Assembly: GCA_905236465.1 (NCBI GenBank)
Contig: CAJOQA010000200.1
Coordinates: forward strand, 1 to 10,421
Length of the DNA stretch: 10,421 nt
Source: an uncultured Treponema sp.
GTDB lineage: Bacteria > Spirochaetota > Spirochaetia > Treponematales > Treponemataceae
Direction: 5' to 3'
Under the pieces are notes generated by a model. That model did no database searches. It worked only from the letters and a program-made list of their open reading frames with translations, and was not told where the DNA came from. Made by a program: the position numbers and the translations under genes. Shown in pieces: positions 1-6,550 of this stretch; the first letter of the stretch is position 1, and each line of letters begins with the position of its first letter.

Positions 1-12
1 CTTTGCCGGTGT

Positions 13-60
13 CACTTACCAGTTAGTAGGAAGGCTGGTCCCTGAGCGTAGTCGAAGGGG
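13..60 (+). repeat. Dispersed repeat, copy A (inverted partner at 6303-6352)
   Basis: This stretch has two conserved blocks. Positions 13-28 (CACTTACCAGTTAGTA) are identical to the reverse complement of 6337-6352. Positions 39-60 match the reverse complement of 6303-6324 at 20 of 22 positions and contain the core CCCTGAGCGTAGTCGAAGGG. The spacer between blocks differs in sequence and length (10 nt here, 12 nt in the other copy). The two copies face each other and enclose the catabolic operon plus the small convergent gene. The core is an imperfect palindrome. I recall similar CTGAGC...GTCGAAG cores as intergenic repeats in other bacteria, but cannot verify this. Confidence 0.75.
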
Positions 61-130
61 CCAAGGATGTTTTTATTACTTTACAAAAGAGCAGTTTCAA
101 AATCCAAAAAGATAGATGCTGATTTTTTTT

Positions 131-135
131 AGGAG
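131..135 (+). promoter_or_regulatory. Ribosome binding site of the amylosucrase gene
   Basis: AGGAG lies 5 nt before the ATG at 141, which fixes the start of the first gene of the operon. The leader between the repeat copy A and this site (61-130) is AT-rich. I find no convincing paired -35/-10 in it, although TTTACA at 80-85 resembles a -35 box, so the operon promoter is not assigned. Confidence 0.8.
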
Positions 136-140
136 TTTTT

Positions 141-1955
141 ATGTACAAGAAGCAGTTGGAAAAAAACATGGCAGAGCTTACCCGACTTCTTTTCAGTCTT
201 TACGGGCAACGCTGGGACTTTTATGATGTTTTGGGAAGACTGCAAAAATTAATGAAAAGTGCTGCAGCTGAGCGCACGGGATATCTAAAAGAAGCAGATG
301 ATGCTGCAATAGATTCAAATAAAAAAAATCAGGATTGGTATTTACAAAGCAAGACTGTTGGCATGATGCTTTATGTAGATCTTTTTTCTGATGACTTAAA
401 AGGTCTTATAAAAAGGATTCCCTATTTAAAAAGCATTGGGGTCAATTACGTACATTTAATGCCCCTCTTTGACTGTCCAAAAGAAGAAAACGATGGAGGT
501 TACGCAATTTCTTCTTATCGCAAAGTTCAGCCGAGGCTGGGAACAATTGAAGACTTAAAGACTGTGGCAAATGAATTTCACAAAAACGGAATGAAACTTG
601 TCTTGGATTTTGTTTTTAACCATACAAGCGACGAGCATGAATGGGCGCTAAAGGCAAAAAGCGGAGACAGTAAATATAAAAATTTCTACTATATCTTTGG
701 GGATAAGACGATTGTAAACAGATGGAATTCTACACTTAGAGAAATTTTCCCACAGGTAAGAAGAGGCTCTTTTACTTACCTAAGAGAACTGGATCAGTGG
801 GTGTGGACAACATTTAATTCTTTTCAGTGGGACTTAAACTATTCCAATCCAGAAGTATTTCTTGCAATGGCAGAAGAAATGCTTAGTATTGCAAATATGG
901 GTGTTGACGTTTTACGCTTAGATGCACTTGCATTTGTTTGGAAAGAAATGGGAACAGTCTGCGAAAGTTTACCAAAGGCACACACACTTATTCAAGCCTT
1001 TCAGTATGTAGCCCGCATAGCCTGCCCTTCACTGCTTTTTAAAAGCGAAGCTATTGTTCACCCTGATCAGGTAATTCAATATATTAACAAAAACGAATGT
1101 ACCCTAAGTTACAATCCCTTGCAGATGGCACTGTTCTGGAACACAGCGGCAACAAGGGACACAAGGCTTTTAACCCTAAGCTTGAAAAAAAGATGGTACA
1201 TTCCTTCTGATTGTGCTTGGGTAAATTATATAAGATGCCACGATGACATAGGCTGGACCTTTAGCGACGAAGACGCTTGGTATCTTGGCATAAACGGCTA
1301 CAACCACAGGAACTTCTTAAACAGATTCTTTACGGGTAGATTTGATGGAACGTATGCAAAGGGAGAACCCTTTCAGCTGAACCCTGCAACAGGGGACTGC
1401 AGGATATGCGGAACTATGGCTTCCCTTTCAGGACTTGAGCAGGCCTTGGAAAGAAATAATGCCCTTCTAAAAGAAATGGCATTGAAGCGTATGAAAATGA
1501 TGTACGCAACACTCTTTGCACTACCCGGCATCCCGCTCTTGTACGCTGGAGATGAACGGGCTGTTTTAAATGACTATACTTACAGGGACGATTTGCACAA
1601 GACCCACGATTCAAGATGGGTGCACAGGATAAAAAAGGACTGGAGTGAAAAAAATGAAAGTCCGGAGCAAAAATTCTTTGCAGAGTATTTAAAAATGCTT
1701 GTGACCCTAAGGGGACACGAAGCAATGTTAGGTGGCAATGACATTTTCTTCTATGATGTGCAGGACACCCGTGTTTTTGCATTTAGAAGACAAACTATTC
1801 ACGTAGTAGCAAATTTTTCAGAATCAAATGCAGCCTTTAAAATTGATGCTTGGTCGGATTCCTCTACAGATTTGCTAACAGGTCAGGTATATAAGAACCA
1901 GCTCAGTCAAGAATTGGGCCCCTATGAAGTCAGATGGCTTAAGGAAAATATATGA
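141..1955 (+). CDS. Amylosucrase (GH13 subfamily 4 sucrose glucosyltransferase)
   Basis: This is a 604-residue cytosolic enzyme that transfers glucose from sucrose onto an alpha-glucan acceptor and releases fructose. All four GH13 regions are visible: DFVFNHTS near 156-163; VDVLRLDA with nucleophile D261; KSEAIVHPDQ with acid/base E303; and RCHDDIGWTF with D368. Compared from memory with Neisseria polysaccharea amylosucrase, the sucrose-pocket residues are retained: D118, Y121, H161, R259, H367, D369, R492. Arginines tied to acceptor-glucan binding (R200, R390, R421) are also retained, which favours a polymerising amylosucrase over a sucrose hydrolase. The blocks WTTFNSFQWDLNYSNP and NPATGDC are typical of subfamily 4. 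Length is near the usual 630-640. There is no signal peptide. It opens an operon, and its stop overlaps the next start as ATGA. No gene symbol is given because naming varies. Confidence 0.92.
   Translation: MYKKQLEKNMAELTRLLFSLYGQRWDFYDVLGRLQKLMKSAAAERTGYLKEADDAAIDSNKKNQDWYLQSKTVGMMLYVDLFSDDLKGLIKRIPYLKSIGVNYVHLMPLFDCPKEENDGGYAISSYRKVQPRLGTIEDLKTVANEFHKNGMKLVLDFVFNHTSDEHEWALKAKSGDSKYKNFYYIFGDKTIVNRWNSTLREIFPQVRRGSFTYLRELDQWVWTTFNSFQWDLNYSNPEVFLAMAEEMLSIANMGVDVLRLDALAFVWKEMGTVCESLPKAHTLIQAFQYVARIACPSLLFKSEAIVHPDQVIQYINKNECTLSYNPLQMALFWNTAATRDTRLLTLSLKKRWYIPSDCAWVNYIRCHDDIGWTFSDEDAWYLGINGYNHRNFLNRFFTGRFDGTYAKGEPFQLNPATGDCRICGTMASLSGLEQALERNNALLKEMALKRMKMMYATLFALPGIPLLYAGDERAVLNDYTYRDDLHKTHDSRWVHRIKKDWSEKNESPEQKFFAEYLKMLVTLRGHEAMLGGNDIFFYDVQDTRVFAFRRQTIHVVANFSESNAAFKIDAWSDSSTDLLTGQVYKNQLSQELGPYEVRWLKENI
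1941..1945 (+). promoter_or_regulatory. Ribosome binding site of the GH65 fusion gene, inside the amylosucrase gene
   Basis: AAGGA lies 6 nt before the ATG at 1952, within the last codons of the amylosucrase gene. With the ATGA stop/start overlap it supports translational coupling of the two genes. Confidence 0.65.
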
Positions 1956-4828
1956 AATTTTCATCAGTAAAATTTGGCGGAAAAGAAACACAACGCAACG
2001 AAACGCTTTTTACATTAGGTAACGGGAACATAGGTTTCCGCGGAGATACAGACGAAAGAGAAGGCAGTTTTCACAAAGGCACTTACATCAACGGATTTTT
2101 TGAAAGTGAACCCATTCTCTACGGCGAAAGTGCTTACGGCTATGCGCAAAACCACGAAACCATTGTAAACCTGCCCGACCCCAAAGTCATAGAGATGACA
2201 ATAAACGGCAAGCCTTTTAGCAGCGACGGAAAGTCATGCCTTACAACAGACACAGATGAAGGAACTCTTACAAGAACAACAGCTTGGCAATCAGAAAATG
2301 ACAAAGTAGAAGTAGAGTCTGTCCGCTTAGTAAGTTTTAAAAGACAGGACTGCGCTGCTATTCGCTACACGGTAACAAACACAGGCGAATCAGATATAGA
2401 AATAAATCTGAAAAGCTTCATCGATACTCAGGCTAAAAATATCCTTGCAGAAGATGATCCCCGCATTGGCGCAAAATTCCGTCACCTACCGCTTAGCGTA
2501 AAAGCAGACAAGGAACTGTGTCAATCTTTTTATGCAGTCACTGAAAAATCAAAGTTGGCCTTGGCAGGTTGTACTTTGCAAAAAATAAAAAGAGAAGGCA
2601 AAGAAGAAAACTTCTTAGGTGAAAAAACTTTTACCCTAAACAAAGGTGAAAGCTTTTGTCTTGAAAAATACATTTCATTCAACTGGAATAAAATTTCTTT
2701 AGAAAGTCAAGAAGAACTTACAAAAAAAAATTCTTCATCTTGCAAAGAAATTTTTGAAACAGGATTTGAAACTTTACTTGCAGAACAAAAAGAATTCCTT
2801 GCTGACTTTTGGAACCTTGCAGACATTCAAATTGAAGGAGACAAGGCAAGTGAAGAAGCTCTAAAGTTTAACCTCTTTCATTTGCTACAGTCAGCATCAC
2901 AAAACTCAAGGGCTTCTATTGCTGCAAAGGGGCTTACAAGTGAAGGCTATGAAGGGCACTTTTTCTGGGACAGCGAAAGTTACGCCTGCCCGCTTTTTAC
3001 CTACACAGCTCCTAAAATTGCAAAGAGCCTTTTAGAATACAGGGCTTCGATTCTTAGCAAAGCGGAAGACCGTGCTAAAACCATGAGCTTAAAGGGGGCA
3101 CTTTTCCCCTGGCGAACAATAGACGGTGAAGAAACTTCTGCCTACTTTCCTGCAGGCACTGCCCAGTACCACATTGATGCAGACATAATTTTTGCCCTAG
3201 ATAAATACCTGAACGCCCACGAAGAAGATACAGGCTTTGGCAAAAATTCTAGCAAAAGTGAAATAGAACAGATGTGTGCCCAAACAGCCCGTATGTGGCA
3301 GAGTTTAGGTCACTTCAACAAAAATAAGAAGGGGGCCTTTTGTATAGAAGACGTCACTGGTCCTGACGAGTACACTGCGATTGTAAACAACAACGCCTTT
3401 ACCAATTTAATGGCTAGGGAAAACCTTGAAATTGCAGTAAAAAGAGCCGGCTCTGCTGCCAGTCAAGAGGAAAAAGATGAATGGAAAAATATAGCGGAAA
3501 AAATATACATTCCCTACGATAAGGAAAGTGGCATTTACCCGCAAGACGATTCATTTTTAGACAAGGCTGACTGGGATTTTGAAGGTACCCCAAAAGAGAA
3601 TTACCCTTTGCTTTTGCACTACCATCCGCTTGTAATTTACAGGCATAGGGTTTTAAAACAACCAGACCTTGTGCTTGCCCAATTTCTGCTTTCCGGCAGA
3701 TTTACACGGGCTGAAAAAATCCGCAACTACAATTTTTACGAAAAGTATACGACAGGGGACTCTTCTCTTTCCCACTGTATAATGAGTATCATGGCGGCAA
3801 AGTGCGGAATGAAGGACAAGGCCCTTGATTACTTTAACAAAACAGTCCGCATGGACATAGATGATGTAAACGGAAACTCAAGGGACGGAATTCATACAGC
3901 ATGTATGGCAGGTTCTTGGATGAGCATAGTTTACGGTTTTGCAGGATTCAGCGATTACAAGGGAAACTATTCATTTGAGCCGGAACTGCCAGCTGCTTGG
4001 AAAAAGTTAAAGTTCTCGCTTAGCTTAAAGGCTTGCATCCTCGATGTTACTTTAACACAAGAACAAGCGGAATACTCCCTTAGGGAAGGAAAAGAACTGA
4101 ACCTTTGCCACCGCAACATCAACTTTACGCTAAAGGAAAAAGAGAAAAAAGTTTTTGACATAAAGCCAAAACTCGAAGCTATTCTTTTTGACTTAGACGG
4201 CGTAATCACGAACACAGCACCGCTTCACTACCAAGCATGGAAAGAAATGGCTGACAAGGAAGGTTTACTTTTTAATGAGGATATGAACAAGAAGCTTTTA
4301 GGAATCTCACGGGAAGCCTCCCTTGATGTCATTCTAAAAGAAAACAATGTCACCTGGACTGAAGAAAAAAAGGCGGCTACCTGCTTTAGCAAGAATGAAC
4401 GCTACAAAGAACTGCTCAAAGGCCTTTCTGAAAAAGACATACTGCCAGGAATAAAGAGCTTGCTTAACGATGCTTTACAAAGCGGAATAAAATGCGCCCT
4501 TGCATCTTCTAGCAAAAACGCCCCTGCAATTATAAAAGCATTAGGACTGGAAAGTTATTTCTGCAAACAAAAGGAAGCAGAAAATGTTTTTGCAAAACCT
4601 GAAGCTGACATCTTTTTGCTTGCAGCAGAAAGCGCAGACGTCTGGTACTCTAACTGCATAGGTCTTGAAGATGCAAAGGCTGGCATTCAAGCAATAAAAG
4701 CTTGCGGAATGAAAGCAGTCGGACTAAAAAGTAGTGGCGACGATGTTAGCAAAGCAGACCTTGTTCTTGATTCAACAGAAGAAGTTACACTGAAAAAATT
4801 ACAGGAGGCATTCAATGAAAAAATATGA
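1952..4828 (+). CDS. Bifunctional GH65 glycoside phosphorylase / beta-phosphoglucomutase fusion
   Basis: This 958-residue protein holds two complete enzymes. Residues 1 to about 735 are a GH65 inverting phosphorylase. It has the N-terminal sandwich motif LFTLGNGNIGFRGD, then KGLTSEGYEGHFFWD and the catalytic motif DVTGPDEY, with E473 as general acid. The probable sugar and phosphate sites are KQPD (569-572), GDSSLS (602-607) and DGIH (645-648). It should turn an alpha-linked glucobiose or alpha-glucoside plus phosphate into beta-glucose 1-phosphate. Residues about 741-958 are a HAD-family beta-phosphoglucomutase: nucleophile D747 and acid/base D749 in FDLDGVI, R787 in GISREASL, ASSSK (851-855), K882, and E906/D907 in GLEDA. 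It makes glucose 6-phosphate. The two enzymes are usually separate proteins. The join at 735-741 has almost no linker and no break in frame. The disaccharide (maltose, kojibiose, nigerose, trehalose or other) cannot be told from sequence alone. Confidence 0.92.
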   Translation: MKFSSVKFGGKETQRNETLFTLGNGNIGFRGDTDEREGSFHKGTYINGFFESEPILYGESAYGYAQNHETIVNLPDPKVIEMTINGKPFSSDGKSCLTTDTDEGTLTRTTAWQSENDKVEVESVRLVSFKRQDCAAIRYTVTNTGESDIEINLKSFIDTQAKNILAEDDPRIGAKFRHLPLSVKADKELCQSFYAVTEKSKLALAGCTLQKIKREGKEENFLGEKTFTLNKGESFCLEKYISFNWNKISLESQEELTKKNSSSCKEIFETGFETLLAEQKEFLADFWNLADIQIEGDKASEEALKFNLFHLLQSASQNSRASIAAKGLTSEGYEGHFFWDSESYACPLFTYTAPKIAKSLLEYRASILSKAEDRAKTMSLKGALFPWRTIDGEETSAYFPAGTAQYHIDADIIFALDKYLNAHEEDTGFGKNSSKSEIEQMCAQTARMWQSLGHFNKNKKGAFCIEDVTGPDEYTAIVNNNAFTNLMARENLEIAVKRAGSAASQEEKDEWKNIAEKIYIPYDKESGIYPQDDSFLDKADWDFEGTPKENYPLLLHYHPLVIYRHRVLKQPDLVLAQFLLSGRFTRAEKIRNYNFYEKYTTGDSSLSHCIMSIMAAKCGMKDKALDYFNKTVRMDIDDVNGNSRDGIHTACMAGSWMSIVYGFAGFSDYKGNYSFEPELPAAWKKLKFSLSLKACILDVTLTQEQAEYSLREGKELNLCHRNINFTLKEKEKKVFDIKPKLEAILFDLDGVITNTAPLHYQAWKEMADKEGLLFNEDMNKKLLGISREASLDVILKENNVTWTEEKKAATCFSKNERYKELLKGLSEKDILPGIKSLLNDALQSGIKCALASSSKNAPAIIKALGLESYFCKQKEAENVFAKPEADIFLLAAESADVWYSNCIGLEDAKAGIQAIKACGMKAVGLKSSGDDVSKADLVLDSTEEVTLKKLQEAFNEKI
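4803..4808 (+). promoter_or_regulatory. Ribosome binding site of the fructokinase gene, inside the fusion gene
   Basis: A perfect AGGAGG lies 6 nt before the ATG at 4815. It sits in the coding region of the upstream gene, whose stop is at 4826-4828, so the reading frames overlap by 14 bp. It fixes the fructokinase start. Confidence 0.85.
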
Positions 4829-5789
4829 TGTTGTTGCTTTAGGCGAAGTCCTTATAGATTTTACATTCGCAGGGAAAAATGCAGACGGAAAAAATCTTTA
4901 CGAAGAAAATCCTGGCGGGGCACCCGCAAACTGCGCTGCAGCTGTTGCAAAGTTAGGTGGCTCTGCTGCCTTCATTGGAATGACAGGAAGAGATTCTTTT
5001 GGAGAGGACATCAGGGCAGCACTAAAAGAAATAAATGTTGACACGGCAGGAATTGCCTATACAGAAAAGCAGCACACAACACTGGCTTTTGTAAGTTTGA
5101 ACGAAAAAGGAGAGCGCAGTTTTTCTTTTTGCAGAAAACCTGGTGCTGATACTCAGCTAAGTGTAGAAGACTTGAATAAAGATATACTTGAGTCCGCAAA
5201 GTTCCTACAGATTGGCTCCCTTTCGCTAACTGACCAACCCAGCAAAAGTGCAGAAGAGGAAGCCATAAAAATTGTAAAGGCAGCAGGTGGTTTTATTTCT
5301 TACGACCCCAACTACCGTAAAAACTTATGGGGCAATAGAAGCGATGCTATTGACATTATGAAAAGTATTTTCCCCTTTGCTGATATGGTAAAGGTTTCAG
5401 ATGAAGAACTTGTCCTCCTTTACGGTAAGGGTATATCCTATGAGTATGGGGCAAATGAAATTCATAAGGCAGGGGTAAAGCTAGTGCTTGTCACCTTAGG
5501 GTCAAAGGGCGTCTACTATTCTGCAAAGACCGAAAACTTTGTGGCTACCGGCATAATGGGGGTTCCAGATGTAAAGGTTGCAGATACGACAGGTGCGGGT
5601 GATTCTTTTACAGGCGGACTTCTCTATGCCCTAAGCCGCCACAGCAATATCTTTGATTTTACTAAAGAAAGTCTTGAAAGCGACATCAAGTTTGCAAACT
5701 CAGTTGCATCCTTGTGTGTTACCAAAAGGGGTGCTATTCCAGCCCTTCCAACGCTAAAAGAAGTACAAGACTTTATGAGCAAATACTAG
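4815..5789 (+). CDS. Fructokinase, PfkB carbohydrate kinase family
   Basis: This 324-residue cytosolic kinase most likely phosphorylates fructose with ATP to fructose 6-phosphate. It begins with VVALGEVLIDF, typical of PfkB kinases. The sugar-binding glycine block is GGAPANCAAAVAKLGG (34-49). YDPNYRKNLW (163-172) resembles the DPN-R-LW block of ScrK-type fructokinases. The second PfkB signature is DTTGAGDSFTGG (257-268), where D263 is the catalytic base in the anion-hole motif GAGD. The length is normal. It is the last gene of the operon and overlaps the fusion gene by 14 bp. Amylosucrase releases free fructose, so the context supports fructose as substrate. Close relatives acting on other sugars, such as 2-keto-3-deoxygluconate kinase, are less likely given the neighbours. 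The symbol scrK would be plausible but is not certain. Confidence 0.88.
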   Translation: MKKYDVVALGEVLIDFTFAGKNADGKNLYEENPGGAPANCAAAVAKLGGSAAFIGMTGRDSFGEDIRAALKEINVDTAGIAYTEKQHTTLAFVSLNEKGERSFSFCRKPGADTQLSVEDLNKDILESAKFLQIGSLSLTDQPSKSAEEEAIKIVKAAGGFISYDPNYRKNLWGNRSDAIDIMKSIFPFADMVKVSDEELVLLYGKGISYEYGANEIHKAGVKLVLVTLGSKGVYYSAKTENFVATGIMGVPDVKVADTTGAGDSFTGGLLYALSRHSNIFDFTKESLESDIKFANSVASLCVTKRGAIPALPTLKEVQDFMSKY

Positions 5790-5820
5790 GCAAGCCTAAA
5801 AGTATTTCTTCATTTGCTCA
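5776..5820. terminator. Inverted repeat spanning the convergent stop codons, possible two-way terminator
   Basis: TGAGCAAAT at 5776-5784 is the exact reverse complement of 5812-5820. AAATACT at 5781-5787 is the reverse complement of 5801-5807, and AGGC at 5788-5791 pairs with GCCT at 5794-5797. The pairings overlap, so alternative hairpins can form. Both stop codons (TAG at 5787-5789 on + and at 5796-5798 on -) lie inside. No clear T-tract follows on either strand, so a termination role is inferred from position only. Confidence 0.4.
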
Positions 5821-6266
5821 AGAACAAGGGTGGCTTTTTTCATAAATATAAGTGAAAAGTCCGCATCCAAACCGCAGTAGTTGCCCCTTACATTTAAGGT
5901 GCGACTCTGCTCCGGAAATAAAAAAGAATACCACTTGGTCTTCATGCAGGAAAGTTCAACAGAAGACAAATCAGAAAGCTTAAAAGACTGCTCTTCGTTC
6001 TTCTGATTTCCTGCAATCTGTTGCAACATGAGACGGAAATAATTATCAGTTGGAAAAGAATAAAAATACAGGGACTTTTCACAAAAAACAATAAGTCCGG
6101 ACATATCGTCCTCACCAAGACTTGGCTTTAAGCGAAACATCTCGTAAACTTTTTTTTCAGCCCTAAAGCTTACAAACTCAACGTTAACAACAGCTTCACC
6201 TGTCTTTTTTTCAAACTCTTCAAAAAAAGCCTTTCTGGCCTTAACAACACTATCATTAGAAAACAT
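5796..6266 (-). CDS. Hypothetical protein, small soluble, unrecognised family
   Basis: I do not recognise this 156-residue protein. It starts with a short charged helix-like stretch (about 5-22). Alternating hydrophobic and polar segments then look like beta strands, for example VVNVEFVSF (26-34), GLIVFCEKSLYFYSF (57-71), FKLSDLSSVELS (95-106) and RTLNVRG (122-128). A terminal helix-like segment follows (about 143-155). This strand-rich layout with a final helix is loosely like bacterial PH-like domains, but that is a guess. It has no signal peptide or membrane segment. The ATG at 6264-6266 is preceded by a modest AGGT about 5 nt upstream, and a -10-like TAATAAT occurs at 6287-6293 on the - strand. 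It converges on the fructokinase gene, with 6 bp between the stops, and is not part of either operon. Confidence 0.6.
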   Translation of the reverse strand: MFSNDSVVKARKAFFEEFEKKTGEAVVNVEFVSFRAEKKVYEMFRLKPSLGEDDMSGLIVFCEKSLYFYSFPTDNYFRLMLQQIAGNQKNEEQSFKLSDLSSVELSCMKTKWYSFLFPEQSRTLNVRGNYCGLDADFSLIFMKKATLVLEQMKKYF

Positions 6267-6302
6267 TTTTACCTAACCTTTTTTTCATTATTAGACTACG
6301 CT

Positions 6303-6352
6303 CCCCTTCGACTTCGCTCAGGGGCCGACATCTTACTACTAACTGGTAAGTG
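6303..6352 (-). repeat. Dispersed repeat, copy B (inverted partner at 13-60)
   Basis: Read on the - strand this copy has the same two blocks as 13-60: CACTTACCAGTTAGTA (6352-6337), a 12-nt variable spacer, then CCCCTGAGCGAAGTCGAAGGGG (given here in two parts: CCCCTGAGCG, AAGTCGAAGGGG). A partial second unit, GACTACGCTC at 6294-6303 on the + strand, sits directly beside the core (GACTTCGCTC at 6310-6319) and carries the TAC variant seen in copy A. No transposase or target-site duplication is visible. Confidence 0.75.
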
Positions 6353-6430
6353 CCTACGCCAACGGCGTGGCGCGCCATTCACTTAGAACCACCAACATCA
6401 CTAATCATCGTTGCAAATAACCTATTATTT

Positions 6431-6463
6431 ACTTGCAAAAAATAAAAGCGCCATGGATGGCGC
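6431..6463 (-). terminator. Rho-independent terminator for the mgl operon
   Basis: GCGCCAT (6448-6454) pairs with ATGGCGC (6457-6463). Read on the - strand the stem is followed by a T-rich run, TTTTATTTTTT (6447-6437). It lies about 90 bp past the mglC stop, so it should end mglBAC transcription. On the + strand only four T follow after one extra G. Confidence 0.65.
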
Positions 6464-6474
6464 GTTTTACTACC

Positions 6475-6512
6475 TGCAGAATTTGAGGCAATAAGTTGCC
6501 TCAAATTCTGCA
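6475..6512. repeat. Perfect 17-bp inverted repeat (hairpin 1 after mglC)
   Basis: Arms TGCAGAATTTGAGGCAA (6475-6491) and 6496-6512 are exact reverse complements with a 4-nt loop, TAAG. No T-tract adjoins it on either strand, so it is not a classical terminator. It would form a very stable structure in the 3' end of the mgl mRNA. I infer a role in transcript stability or 3'-end processing. Confidence 0.85.
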
Positions 6513-6514
6513 AT

Positions 6515-6547
6515 CGGAAGGAAAATCCAGGATGGATTTTCCTTCCG
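6515..6547. repeat. Perfect 15-bp inverted repeat (hairpin 2 after mglC)
   Basis: Arms CGGAAGGAAAATCCA (6515-6529) and 6533-6547 are exact reverse complements around a 3-nt loop, GGA. It ends 3 bp from the mglC stop codon and only 2 nt separate it from hairpin 1. There is no adjoining T-tract. Confidence 0.85.
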
Positions 6548-6550
6548 CCA

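Larger units (their letters stand above)
6267..6550. other. Gene-free spacer between the hypothetical gene and mglC
   Basis: These 284 bp contain no plausible gene. From left to right they hold repeat copy B (6303-6352), a short hairpin ACGCC/GGCGT (6356-6368), the 8-bp palindrome GGCGCGCC (6369-6376), an AT-rich featureless part (6380-6440), a terminator-like hairpin (6448-6463) and two long perfect hairpins (6475-6512, 6515-6547). The promoter of the small - strand gene must lie at its left end. Confidence 0.7.

Noticed and set aside
80..120. A sigma-70 promoter for the amylosucrase operon (TTTACA at 80-85)
   Set aside because: No acceptable -10 box lies 16-18 bp downstream. The nearest candidate, GATAGA at 111, is too far away.
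141..1955. Sucrose phosphorylase or a plain alpha-amylase/alpha-glucosidase
   Set aside because: Length, the WTTFNSFQWDLNYSNP and NPATGDC blocks, and retained glucan-binding arginines fit GH13_4. Sucrose phosphorylases are shorter (about 490-500 residues) and lack these blocks.
4140..4200. A frameshift or misread stop joining two separate genes, GH65 and beta-phosphoglucomutase
   Set aside because: No ribosome site or start codon is placed suitably for the mutase, and both domains are complete in one frame. A sequencing error cannot be fully excluded, but nothing in the bases suggests one.
13..6352. A transposon or insertion sequence defined by the inverted repeats
   Set aside because: No transposase or integrase is between or beside the copies, the repeats differ in spacer length, and no target duplication is visible. 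They are recorded as dispersed repeats only.
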